In this document: piece after piece, positions 1 to 7,697 of the stretch
Layout of the letters: every line of letters begins with the position of its first letter
Numbering within the stretch: position 1 is the first letter of the stretch
Assembly (NCBI GenBank): GCA_028279345.1
Contig: JANQNY010000082.1
Coordinates: forward strand, 62,001 to 126,000
Direction: 5' to 3'
Source of the DNA: Geminicoccaceae bacterium
Lineage (GTDB): Bacteria; Pseudomonadota; Alphaproteobacteria; Geminicoccales; Geminicoccaceae
DNA: 64,000 nucleotides
The notes under the pieces: model-generated
Told to the model about the DNA's origin: nothing
The model's database searches: none
The model's input: only the letters and a program-made list of their open reading frames with translations
Translations under genes and position numbers: made by a program

Positions 1-1773
1 GCCGATGACGTGGACGCCCTCCTCGAGCGCCGCGCCTACGATGCGCGCCGGCGTGAGGCGGATGCCCTCGTAGACGACCTCCATGCCACAGTCTCGAGCT
101 GTCACGGCGATCTGCTCGGCGCCGTTCGAGTGGCCATCGAGGCCAGGCTTGCCGACCAGCATCTTGATCCGCCGGCCAAGGCGCACCGACACCTCCTCGA
201 CCTTCGCGCGGACCGGATCGAGCGTGTGCGCGGCCTGCCGCGAGGTGACGCCGGCGACACCGGTAGGCGCTCGGTACTCACCGAAGACGCGGCGGAACAC
301 GTCGCCCCATTCGCCCGTTGTGACGCCCGCATGTGCCGCCTGGATCGACGGCTCCATGATGTTGCGCCCTTCGCGTGCGGCCGCCTCCAGCTCGGCGAGC
401 GCCGCTTCGACGGCAGCACCGTCACGCTTGGCACGATGCTCTTGCAGCCGCTCGATCTGCTCCTGCTCGGCCGTCGCATCGACGGCGAGGTACCCACCAT
501 CGACACCCTCGACGAGCGGGCTGGGCTCGCCGCTCTCGTACTTGTTGACGCCGACCACGATCTGCTCGCCCGAGATGATGCTCGACAGTCGCTTGGCACC
601 GCTCTCGACGAGCTTTTGTTTCATGTAGCCGGCCTCGACGGCTTCGAGCGCGCCGCCCATGGCGTCGATGCGCGCCAACTCGTCGCGCGCCTCCTGCTTG
701 AGCTCCTCAACCTTGCGGGTGACCTCGTGGCTGCCGTCGAAGAGGTCGCCGAACTCGAGAAGATCAGTCTCGTAGGCGACGATCTGCTGCATCCTCAGGG
801 ACCACTGCTGGTCCCAGGGTCGCGGCAGGCCCAGCGCCTCGTTCCAGGCCGGCAGCTGAACGGCGCGGGCCCGGGCGTTCTTCGAGAGCACGACCGCGAG
901 CATCTCGAGCAGGATGCGATAGACGTTGTTCTCCGGCTGCTGTTCGGTGAGCCCCAGCGAGTTCACCTGCATGCCGTAGCGGAAGCGCCGGTACTTCTCT
1001 TCCTCGATGCCGTAGCGCTCGCGGCAGATTTCGTCCCAGAGCTCGGTGAACGCGCGCATCTTACACATCTCGGTGATGAAGCGGATGCCGGCATTCACGA
1101 AGAAGCTTATGCGACCCACGACTTGCGGAAACTCGTCCGCCGGCACCGTGCCGGCCTGCTTGATCGAATCGAGCACGCACACACCGGTCGCAAGCGCGAA
1201 AGCGAGTTCCTGCACCGGCGTCGCCGCTGCCTCCTGCAGGTGATAGGAGCAGACGTTGGTCGGGTTCCACTTGGGCACGTCGCGATAGGTGAAGGTCACG
1301 ACGTCGGTGATCAGCTTCATCGAAGGCTTGGGCGGCAGGATGTAGGTGCCGCGCGACAGGTATTCCTTGATCAGGTCGTTCTGCACGGTGCCCTGAAGCT
1401 GCTTGCGATCGGCGCCCTGCTTGTCGGCGACGGCGATGTAGAGCGCCAGGAGCCAAGGTGCCGTGGCGTTGATCGTCATCGACGTGTTCATCTGCTCGAG
1501 CGGGATGCCGTCGAACAGGGTCAGCATGTCGGTGATCGACGTAATCGGCACGCCCACCTTGCCGACTTCGCCCGTCGCTAGCGCATGATCGCTGTCATAG
1601 CCGGTCTGCGTCGGCAGATCGAAGGCGACCGAGAGGCCTGTCTGACCACGCTCCAGGTTGGTGCGATAGAGCCGGTTCGACGCCGCGGCGGAGCTGTGGC
1701 CCGCATAGGTGCGGAAGAGCCAGGGCTTGTCGCGTGTCGGCTTGGCGGTCGAGGCGGGTTGGTCGGCGGCCAT
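1..1773 (-). CDS. ecm: Ethylmalonyl-CoA mutase, 3' end cut by the window edge
   Basis: Coenzyme B12-dependent mutase that converts (2R)-ethylmalonyl-CoA to (2S)-methylsuccinyl-CoA in the cytoplasmic ethylmalonyl-CoA pathway (also called meaA). Translation from the ATG at 1773 gives 591 codons with no stop before base 1, so the C-terminus is missing. The N-terminal half is a methylmalonyl-CoA mutase-type barrel (RTYAGHSSAAASNRLYRTNL, then FDLPTQTGYDSDH). The B12 domain begins near residue 535 and carries the DxHxxG cobalt-ligand motif in GLDGHSNG. GGAGG lies upstream of the ATG. It is divergent from ccr, and mcd follows ccr, so all three dedicated enzymes of the central segment are together. 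Ecm is preferred over methylmalonyl-CoA mutase because of this context and the single-chain MeaA-like layout. Confidence is high. Confidence 0.93.
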   Translation of the reverse strand, partial: MAADQPASTAKPTRDKPWLFRTYAGHSSAAASNRLYRTNLERGQTGLSVAFDLPTQTGYDSDHALATGEVGKVGVPITSITDMLTLFDGIPLEQMNTSMTINATAPWLLALYIAVADKQGADRKQLQGTVQNDLIKEYLSRGTYILPPKPSMKLITDVVTFTYRDVPKWNPTNVCSYHLQEAAATPVQELAFALATGVCVLDSIKQAGTVPADEFPQVVGRISFFVNAGIRFITEMCKMRAFTELWDEICRERYGIEEEKYRRFRYGMQVNSLGLTEQQPENNVYRILLEMLAVVLSKNARARAVQLPAWNEALGLPRPWDQQWSLRMQQIVAYETDLLEFGDLFDGSHEVTRKVEELKQEARDELARIDAMGGALEAVEAGYMKQKLVESGAKRLSSIISGEQIVVGVNKYESGEPSPLVEGVDGGYLAVDATAEQEQIERLQEHRAKRDGAAVEAALAELEAAAREGRNIMEPSIQAAHAGVTTGEWGDVFRRVFGEYRAPTGVAGVTSRQAAHTLDPVRAKVEEVSVRLGRRIKMLVGKPGLDGHSNGAEQIAVTARDCGMEVVYEGIRLTPARIVGAALEEGVHVIG

Positions 1774-1813
1774 GACGATGGGGATCCTCCAGCGATGGCG
1801 CCGTTCATGGCGC

Positions 1814-1837
1814 GTTGCAGCAAATTTTGTGTGCAAC
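1814..1837. promoter_or_regulatory. Inverted repeat GTTGCA-N12-TGCAAC in the ecm/ccr divergent region
   Basis: The 145-base gap between the ecm start and the first ATG of the ccr reading frame holds a perfect 6-bp inverted repeat with a 12-base AT-rich spacer, shaped like a dimeric operator. Regulators of short-chain acyl-CoA metabolism in alphaproteobacteria are known to use TTTGCAA-type half-sites, which these arms resemble. That a protein binds here is inference. Confidence 0.4.
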
Positions 1838-1918
1838 TGCGATAACACCTATTGTGCCGTCCCGTCAAAGGTGTTTAGCTAAAGGTCCAATCACGTTACG
1901 GCATTGACACCGGATGTT

Positions 1919-2230
1919 ATGAACAGACGAAGTGTTGAACAGGTGATTCAGAAGTTCGGCTCGCAGCAGCGAGTCGCGGAGCTTTTGGGCATCTGGCAAA
2001 CGGCAGTCAGCGGCTGGGTTCGCCGCGGCGCCATTCCGGCTCGCCGACAGCAAGAACTTCTTCGCGTCGCCATGCGCGAAGGTATCGCGCTGTCGCCCGC
2101 CGACTTCTTCGCCGACTTCGCTCTCGTCGAGGGCAACTCGGCCAACAACAACCATGTCGTCCACGCGGCATCTGCCGCCGCGCCGACGGCCGCCGCTTCA
2201 ATTCTCCGCCACCGAGGGACCGCACCCACC
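1919..2230 (+). other. Helix-turn-helix N-terminal extension, in frame with ccr
   Basis: From the ATG at 1919 (or a TTG at 1904) the frame encodes about 70 residues resembling a Cro/CI- or YdaS-type DNA-binding domain (FGSQQRVAELLGIWQTAVSG, then WVRRGAIPARRQQELLR), then an Ala/Asn-rich linker of about 35 residues. There is no stop codon, so translation continues straight into Ccr at 2231. No good ribosome binding site precedes 1919. Three readings are possible: a fused HTH-Ccr protein, a regulator that lost its stop, or a decayed regulator whose frame happens to stay open. The domain fold is a recognition from sequence pattern; its role is unknown. Confidence 0.6.
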
Positions 2231-3541
2231 ATGACCGCAGCCCCCAACGTCGTTTCGCTCAAGGAAGACACAGCTGCCGGCGCCGCTACCGCTGACCGGC
2301 CCGTCAAGGACCTCTACGAGATCGGCGAGATCCCGCCGCTCGGGCACGTGCCGAAGAACATGTATGCCTGGACGATCCGCAAGGAGCGCCACGGCGACCC
2401 GCGCGAATCGATGCAGGTCGAGGTCGTGCCGGTGCCCGAGCTCGACAGCCACGACGTGCTGGTCATGGTGATGGCCTCTGGCGTCAACTACAACGGCGTC
2501 TGGGCGGCGCTCGGCACGCCGGTGTCGGTTCTCGACTTCCACAAGCAGGACTACCACGTCGCGGGCTCGGACTGCACCGGCGTCGTGTGGGCCGTCGGTT
2601 CCAAGGTCACCCGCTGCAAGGTCGGCGACGAGATCGTCGTTCACTGTAACCAGGACGACGGCGACGACGAGGAGTGCAATGGCGGCGATCCGATGCTGTC
2701 GCCGTCGCAGCGGATCTGGGGCTACGAGACGCCGGACGGCGGCTTCGCCCAGTTCACCCGGGTGCAGGCCCGCCAGGTGATGCCGCGGCCGCAGCATCTG
2801 TCCTGGGAGGAGTCCGGCTGCTACGTGCTGGTGCTCGCCACCGCCTACCGCATGCTGTTCGGCCATCCGCCGCACGAGATGAAGCCCGGCGACAACGTCC
2901 TCGTCTGGGGCGCCGCGGGTGGCCTCGGCTCGATGGCCATCCAGCTGGTCGCCGCCTCGGGCGCCAACGCGATCGCGATCATCTCCGACGAGGACAAGCG
3001 CGACTTCGTGATGTCCCTCGGCGCCAAGGGGGTCCTCAACCGCAAGGACTTCGACTGCTGGGGCCAGCTACCGGACATCGACGACGCCGCCGGCTACCGT
3101 GACTACCTCAAGAAGGTGCAGCAGTTCGGCAAGGCGATCTGGGGCATCACCGGCAAGGGCAAGGACGTCGACCTGGTGTTCGAGCACCCCGGCGAGAGCA
3201 CCTTCCCGGTGTCGGCCTACGTCGCCAAGCGCGGCGGCATGGTGGTCATCTGTGCTGGCACGACGGGCTACAACCTCACCTTCGACGCACGTTTCATGTG
3301 GTACCGTCAAAAGCGCCTGCAGGGCAGCCACTTCGCCAACCTCAAGCAGGCGATGGCGGCCAACCAGTTCGTCCTCAACCGGCAGCTGGACCCCTGCATG
3401 AGCGAGGTGTTCTCTTGGGAAGACATCCCGCTCGCGCACTACAAGATGTGGAAGAACGAGCACAAGCCCGGCAACATGGCCGTCTTGGTGCAGGCCAAGC
3501 GCCCGGGGCTGCGCAGCCTCGAAGAGGCCGCCGAGGCCTGA
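2231..3541 (+). CDS. ccr: Crotonyl-CoA carboxylase/reductase
   Basis: Cytoplasmic NADPH-dependent reductive carboxylation of crotonyl-CoA to (2S)-ethylmalonyl-CoA, the committing step of the ethylmalonyl-CoA pathway. From the ATG at 2231 it is 436 residues, the normal family length, and GAGGGA precedes it at a plausible distance. A GroES-like medium-chain reductase domain (GSDCTGVVWAVGSKVTRCKV) is followed by a Rossmann nucleotide-binding motif near residue 226 (VWGAAGGLGS) and the family-typical GSHFANLKQ near the C-terminus. The same frame is open upstream to 1904 and encodes a helix-turn-helix domain, so a longer 540-residue product is possible. A 36-bp palindrome separates it from mcd, 105 bases downstream on the same strand. 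Confidence 0.95.
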   Translation: MTAAPNVVSLKEDTAAGAATADRPVKDLYEIGEIPPLGHVPKNMYAWTIRKERHGDPRESMQVEVVPVPELDSHDVLVMVMASGVNYNGVWAALGTPVSVLDFHKQDYHVAGSDCTGVVWAVGSKVTRCKVGDEIVVHCNQDDGDDEECNGGDPMLSPSQRIWGYETPDGGFAQFTRVQARQVMPRPQHLSWEESGCYVLVLATAYRMLFGHPPHEMKPGDNVLVWGAAGGLGSMAIQLVAASGANAIAIISDEDKRDFVMSLGAKGVLNRKDFDCWGQLPDIDDAAGYRDYLKKVQQFGKAIWGITGKGKDVDLVFEHPGESTFPVSAYVAKRGGMVVICAGTTGYNLTFDARFMWYRQKRLQGSHFANLKQAMAANQFVLNRQLDPCMSEVFSWEDIPLAHYKMWKNEHKPGNMAVLVQAKRPGLRSLEEAAEA

Positions 3542-3555
3542 GCCTGAGTGCTCAA

Positions 3556-3591
3556 CGCGGCCGCGGCGGGTGGCCACCCGCCGCGGCCGCG
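3556..3591. repeat. Perfect 36-bp palindrome between ccr and mcd
   Basis: The bases read identically on both strands, centred on TGGCCA, with nested GCGGCCGC and CGGCGGGTGG arms. In RNA it would form a very stable GC hairpin with almost no loop. No run of U follows (GCTACGTTTC), so it is not a classic intrinsic terminator. It could trim or stabilise ccr mRNA relative to mcd. Confidence 0.6.
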
Positions 3592-3646
3592 CTACGTTTC
3601 AGAGACTTCCGCATCCGCGCATCGCTCGACGAGAGAGGCACATTCC

Positions 3647-5296
3647 ATGGCAACTCAGCTTCGTGACGTCCAACCGGCGCCCGGCCTGATGGATCAGTGC
3701 GCCGCCGCTGTTGCCGCGTGCGACGCTTATTTCGAAGCCGCCAAGGCCAAGGTGGCCGAGCGCGTCGCCGCCAATGGTGTGGACGCCGAGCAGTTCGCGG
3801 CGCACGGCCTTGCCTGGGTCAAGGTGTATGTCGAGGCCCTGCGCGAGATGCACGTCTGGGCGCAGCGGCTCGAGAGCGGTGGTCATCTGAAGGAGCGCGA
3901 GCAGATCATCCTCGCCGCCGCGTTCGCCGAGTATCTGTCGCGGCTCGCCGGCGGGGTGCCCATGAGCCAGGGCGAGATCGTCCGGCCCGCCGACCTCGAC
4001 GTCGACGACAACGCGCTGCACGCCTTCATCAGCGATCCTGCCGTGACCGAGCTCACGCGCACCGGCTGGACGCCCGAGCGCCGCCGGCGCCTCGCCGAGC
4101 TGATCGAGGATGGTCACCACTTCGGTGATTGGGGGCTCGAGGACGAGAGCCTCGACATGATCCGCGACCAGTTCGCCCGCTTCTCCGACGAGGTGGTCAA
4201 GCCCGACGCCCACAAGTGGCACGAGAAGGACCAGCTGATCCCGATCGAGGTCATCAACCAGGTGGCCGAGATGGGCGTGTTCGGCCTCACCGTCGACGAG
4301 GCGTATGGCGGCCTCGGTATGGGCAAGATCGCCATGTGCGTGGTCACCGAGGAACTGAGCCGCGGCTATATTGGCGTCGGCTCCCTCGGCACCCGCAACG
4401 AGATCGCGGGCGAGCTAATCCAGATGGGCGGCACCGAGGAACAGAAAGCCAAGTATCTGCCGAAGCTGGCCTCGGGTGAGATTCTGCCGACCGCCGTCTT
4501 CACCGAGCCCAACACGGGCTCCGACCTCGCGTCGCTGCAGACCCGTGCCGTGCTCGACGGCGACGTCTGGAAGATCACCGGGCAGAAGACCTGGATCACC
4601 CACGGTGCGCGCGCCGACATGATGACCGTGCTCGCGCGGACCAAGGCTGACGAGAAGGGCTACAAGGGCCTCTCGATGTTCCTCGCCGAGAAGACCCGCG
4701 GCACCGACGAGAACCCGTTCCCCGATCAGGGCATCGACGGCGGCGAGATCGAGGTGCTCGGCTATCGCGGCATGAAGGAGTACACGCTCTCCCTCGACGG
4801 CTTCGAGGTCGCCAAGGAGAACCTTCTGGGCGAGGTCGAGGGCCAGGGCTTCAAGCAGCTCATGGCGACCTTTGAAGGTGCCCGCATCCAGACCGCCGCG
4901 CGCGCGATCGGTGTCGCTCAGGCGGCGATGGAAACGGCGCTCCAATACGCCAAGGACAGAAAGCAGTTCGGCCAGCCCCTCTACGCGTTCCCGCGCGTCT
5001 ACGGGAAGATCGCCTGGATGGCGGTCGAGATCATGATCGCGCGCCAGCTCACGCTCTACTCGGCGCGCGAGAAGGACGCTGGCCGGCGCTGCGACCTCGA
5101 GGCTGGGCTCGCCAAGCTCCTGGGCGCTCAGGTCGCCTGGGCCAGCGCCGACAACGCGCTCCAGGTCCATGGCGGCAATGGCTACGCGCTCGAATATGAG
5201 ATCAGCCGCATCCTCTGCGACGCCCGCATCCTCAACATCTTCGAGGGCGCCGCCGAGATCCAGGCCCAGGTCATCGCCCGGCGCCTGCTGGGCTGA
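3647..5296 (+). CDS. mcd: (2S)-Methylsuccinyl-CoA dehydrogenase
   Basis: FAD-dependent acyl-CoA dehydrogenase that oxidises (2S)-methylsuccinyl-CoA to mesaconyl-CoA in the ethylmalonyl-CoA pathway. From the ATG at 3647 (GAGAGAGG upstream) it is 549 residues, longer than ordinary acyl-CoA dehydrogenases. The extra ~150-residue N-terminal helical region is characteristic of Mcd. The conserved core includes FTEPNTGSDLASLQTRA, ITGQKTWITHGARADM, YAKDRKQFGQPL and VHGGNGYALEYEISR. The frame is open upstream to 3548, but that stretch overlaps the palindrome and reads as untranslated leader. Its position behind ccr and near ecm fixes the substrate far better than family membership alone. Confidence 0.93.
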   Translation: MATQLRDVQPAPGLMDQCAAAVAACDAYFEAAKAKVAERVAANGVDAEQFAAHGLAWVKVYVEALREMHVWAQRLESGGHLKEREQIILAAAFAEYLSRLAGGVPMSQGEIVRPADLDVDDNALHAFISDPAVTELTRTGWTPERRRRLAELIEDGHHFGDWGLEDESLDMIRDQFARFSDEVVKPDAHKWHEKDQLIPIEVINQVAEMGVFGLTVDEAYGGLGMGKIAMCVVTEELSRGYIGVGSLGTRNEIAGELIQMGGTEEQKAKYLPKLASGEILPTAVFTEPNTGSDLASLQTRAVLDGDVWKITGQKTWITHGARADMMTVLARTKADEKGYKGLSMFLAEKTRGTDENPFPDQGIDGGEIEVLGYRGMKEYTLSLDGFEVAKENLLGEVEGQGFKQLMATFEGARIQTAARAIGVAQAAMETALQYAKDRKQFGQPLYAFPRVYGKIAWMAVEIMIARQLTLYSAREKDAGRRCDLEAGLAKLLGAQVAWASADNALQVHGGNGYALEYEISRILCDARILNIFEGAAEIQAQVIARRLLG

Positions 5297-5536
5297 TCAG
5301 AGGCTGGCGAAAAGCTCGCTCAGCTCGAGGTCGACACCGCGCTGTCCGAGAGAGAAACGCATGCCGGCAACGACGATCGCCGCGTGCAGCGCGTCTTCAT
5401 CACCGCGCCACTGGTGGGTGACCGAGCGGGTGGCCAGCTTGCCGCCGAGGTTGACGGCGGCCACGCCTCGGCTGTGGCCAAGGGCGCGCGCAACTTCATG
5501 ACGTCTCTGTCGAGCCAGTCGCCGCATTGCGAGCAA
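5297..5536 (-). CDS. Small hypothetical protein or gene remnant
   Basis: A 79-codon frame whose stop codon abuts the mcd stop (TGATCA). The last two thirds have gene-like codon use with C/G third positions and a balanced composition (VAAVNLGGKLATRSVTHQW, then GRGDEDA-like acidic turn and a hydrophobic helix). The first 20 residues are Arg-rich and less convincing, so the true start may be a later GTG. It could be a small protein or the C-terminal relic of a larger gene. I do not recognise the family. Bases 5537-5787 upstream contain no other credible gene. Confidence 0.35.
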   Translation of the reverse strand: MLAMRRLARQRRHEVARALGHSRGVAAVNLGGKLATRSVTHQWRGDEDALHAAIVVAGMRFSLGQRGVDLELSELFASL

Positions 5537-5787
5537 GCGTCGGGCTCGTAGGCCGTTCGTTCGTCAACGAGTTCCTCATGCCGGCAGGATGCGCTTCGCA
5601 TTCCAGCCCGGCGCCTTTCCCGACTAGTCCTGCTCAGCCAACCTTCATACGCGGGCGTTCTAGCAGCTTGACATGCGTTGGCTCGCGAGCGCCGCGCCCA
5701 TGGCGCCCTGTAGGGATGCTCCAGTCCCCCGGTCCGTCGGTTGAGGTATCGCCGAATGTTTCAACGGATGGAGCGGAGGTGCGTGCC

Positions 5788-6162
5788 ATGCAGCGTTGGT
5801 GTTTTGGGGTCTTGGTCCTTTCCGGCCTGGCGTTGGCCTCGGGCGGCGCATCGCCCGCCCATGCGCAGGCAGACTGCCCGCAGATCGCCTTGGCGCGGGG
5901 CGGCGGCTTGGCCGAGGTCTCGGGCATGGCGCCGACCGACAACGTGGTTTGCTATGCGCTGGAAACGGCGGAGGGCCAGACCGCCGAGATCGAGGTTGTC
6001 GAGGGCGACAACGTCGTCTTCTCCATCTTGGGCGTCGCCGATGCGCAAGAGAGCCTCGCGTTCACCACGCAGGATGGCGCGTACGCGATCTATGTGGGCC
6101 AGCTGATGCGCGGGGAGACGGAAGAGCCGTTCGTCTTGCGTGTGGCCGTCAGCGACGGGTAG
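5788..6162 (+). CDS. Small exported protein of unknown function
   Basis: Encodes 124 residues starting with a clear Sec signal peptide (MQRWCFGVLVLSGLALASGG, then an AHA-type cleavage site after about residue 27). The mature part is acidic with two cysteines that could form a disulfide (DCPQIALARG and VVCYALETAEG). It looks like a small periplasmic beta-rich domain. GGAGG sits 8 bases before the ATG at 5788, which decides this start over the longer open frame from 5527. The gene stands alone, convergent with gpt. No function can be assigned. Confidence 0.7.
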   Translation: MQRWCFGVLVLSGLALASGGASPAHAQADCPQIALARGGGLAEVSGMAPTDNVVCYALETAEGQTAEIEVVEGDNVVFSILGVADAQESLAFTTQDGAYAIYVGQLMRGETEEPFVLRVAVSDG

Positions 6163-6195
6163 GCGTTGCCGAGGCGCCCATGCCAGGGCGGAGCC

Positions 6196-6675
6196 TCAAG
6201 CGCGGCGTGCGGCGATGATCGGGTCCGCGTAGCGCGGTTCCACGTCCCAAGGAAACAGGATCCAAGTGTCCTGCGAGACTTCGGTGATGAAGGTGTCGAC
6301 CACCTTGCGCCCCGCGGGCTTGGCGTAGACGGTGGCGAAGTGCGCGTCGGGCAGCATGTCGCGGACGATCCGGCCGGTCTGGCCCGTGTCGACGAGGTCG
6401 TCGATGATCAACCAACCGGCACCGCCACCGCGCTTCGCCTTCAAGATGTGCGGCTCGCGCTGCGTCTCGCGATCATAGCTCGCGACGCAGACCGTATCGA
6501 TCAGCCGGATATCGAGCTCGCGCGCCACGATGTGCGCGGGCACCAGCCCACCCCGCGCGATCGCGACAATGCCCTCCCAGGGGCCGGCGTCCGCAAGTCG
6601 CCACGAGAGCGCCTTGGCGTCACGGTGCAGTTCGCCCCACGACACCGGGAAATACTTGCGCTCAGCTTCGCTCAC
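6196..6675 (-). CDS. gpt: Xanthine-guanine phosphoribosyltransferase
   Basis: Cytoplasmic purine salvage enzyme that transfers the phosphoribosyl group of PRPP to guanine or xanthine. The protein is 159 residues from the GTG at 6675, chosen because GGAGGGAC precedes it; the frame upstream lacks family similarity. The PRPP-binding signature [13 protein letters not shown] is present, with [15 protein letters not shown] earlier and the C-terminal [16 protein letters not shown] typical of Gpt. The length matches the roughly 150-residue family. A second purine phosphoribosyltransferase, hpt, lies at 35129-35662, so the window covers both branches of purine salvage. It is convergent with the exported protein at 5788. 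Confidence 0.92.
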   Translation of the reverse strand: MSEAERKYFPVSWGELHRDAKALSWRLADAGPWEGIVAIARGGLVPAHIVARELDIRLIDTVCVASYDRETQREPHILKAKRGGGAGWLIIDDLVDTGQTGRIVRDMLPDAHFATVYAKPAGRKVVDTFITEVSQDTWILFPWDVEPRYADPIIAARRA

Positions 6676-6792
6676 CCCGTCCCTCCATGGCCGTTGCCGG
6701 TCGATAGGTGGGGCCTCGGGGCACGTCAAGCTGACCCGCCCACCGTGACAGCAGCGGCGGTCTCGCCTAATTCTGCTGCAAGGGAGTTGGCG

Positions 6793-7005
6793 ATGCACGA
6801 AGACGAGGAAAGTCCGCGGATCAAGCAGGCGACCGACCGGCTGGGACGGCCACTCGACGGTGTCTCGGTCGCGGAGCTGGAAGTTTACATTCGCGCGCTC
6901 GAGACGGAGATCGCGCGGGTTCAGGCCGAGATCGCGCGACGCTCCGACCATCGGGCGGCTGCAGAGGCCCTGTTCAAGCGGCCGTCCGGCGGCGGGGGAC
7001 CGTGA
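6793..7005 (+). CDS. DUF1192 family protein
   Basis: A 70-residue protein of the DUF1192 family, which is common in alphaproteobacteria and has no known function. It begins [17 protein letters not shown] and continues [20 protein letters not shown], a short amphipathic or coiled-coil helix typical of the family, ending in a Gly-rich tail. AAGGGAG lies upstream of the ATG. The stop overlaps the NUDIX start by four bases (GTGA), so the two are probably cotranslated. It is divergent from gpt. Family assignment is from pattern recall. Confidence 0.8.
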   Translation: MHEDEESPRIKQATDRLGRPLDGVSVAELEVYIRALETEIARVQAEIARRSDHRAAAEALFKRPSGGGGP

Positions 7006-7553
7006 CGGTCAGATTTTGCGCGGTTTGCGGGGCGGCGACCGAGCGCCGGATTCCCGAGGACGACGACCACAACCGCGATGTCTGCACCGCCTGTGGCCAC
7101 GTCCACTATGCCAATCCGAAGGTCGTCGTCGGCGCGGTCTGCGTGCACGAGGAGAAGCTCCTGCTCTGCCGCCGGGCGATCGAGCCACGTCGCGGTTTCT
7201 GGACCGTGCCGGCGGGCTTTATGGAACTGAACGAGACGGCGGAGGAGGGGGCCGCGCGCGAGGCTAGTGAGGAAGCCTGCGCGGACATCGAGATCGAGGG
7301 GCTGCTCGCCTGCTACAGCATCAAGCGCATCGACCAGGTTCAGCTCTTCTACGCTGCCAGGCTGAAGCAGCCGACGGTCATCGCGGGGCGCGAGACACTG
7401 GAGGCTGAGCTGGTGCGTTGGGCGGACGTACCCTGGGCGGACCTCGCCTTCCCGACGGTGCACTGGGTTCTGGAGGAGGCCCGCGCGCGGGGGCTTGCGA
7501 CCCGTGGTACGCGCCCGCGGCTTGCGGATGTGCCGCTCGGTCCGAGACGTTGA
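7002..7553 (+). CDS. NUDIX hydrolase with N-terminal zinc ribbon
   Basis: Probable nucleotide-diphosphate hydrolase of 183 residues. Two CxxC pairs (FCAVCG at residues 5-10 and VCTACG near 28) form a zinc ribbon like that of NudC-type NADH pyrophosphatases. The NUDIX box follows near residues 73-95 ([20 protein letters not shown]); its usual EExG ends here as EEA, a Gly-to-Ala change at a conserved position, while the catalytic REAxEE glutamates remain. The GTG start overlaps the DUF1192 stop. Substrate is unknown; NADH, ADP-ribose or a damaged nucleotide are all possible. Confidence 0.88.
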   Translation: MTVRFCAVCGAATERRIPEDDDHNRDVCTACGHVHYANPKVVVGAVCVHEEKLLLCRRAIEPRRGFWTVPAGFMELNETAEEGAAREASEEACADIEIEGLLACYSIKRIDQVQLFYAARLKQPTVIAGRETLEAELVRWADVPWADLAFPTVHWVLEEARARGLATRGTRPRLADVPLGPRR

Positions 7554-7587
7554 AGTGCCAGGACGGCTCCGGTACACCGACCTGGGC

Positions 7588-7660
7588 GGGGCGTAGCTCA
7601 GCCTGGTAGAGCGCCAGCTTTGGGAGCTGGAAGTCGCGTGTTCGAATCACGCCGCCCCGA
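7588..7660 (+). tRNA. tRNA-Pro (anticodon UGG)
   Basis: The acceptor arms CGGGGCG and CGCCCCG pair perfectly. The D arm (GCTCAGCCTGGTAGAGC), anticodon stem-loop CCAGC-TTTGGGA-GCTGG with anticodon TGG, and T arm GCGTG-TTCGAAT-CACGC are all present. The discriminator A is at 7660 and CCA is not encoded. It lies 34 bases after the NUDIX stop. Confidence 0.96.
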
Positions 7661-7697
7661 TCCGAGAACGGAGGACCACGCCGCGACCGCTCTTTGT

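Noticed and set aside
10-1581. A 523-codon plus-strand open frame
   Set aside because: It is the antisense shadow of ecm; the minus strand encodes a clear mutase with all motifs, only missing a stop because it leaves the window.
7620-7697. In-frame extension of the GST-like gene into tRNA-Pro
   Set aside because: The bases are a complete tRNA, so they cannot be the normal coding start of this gene.
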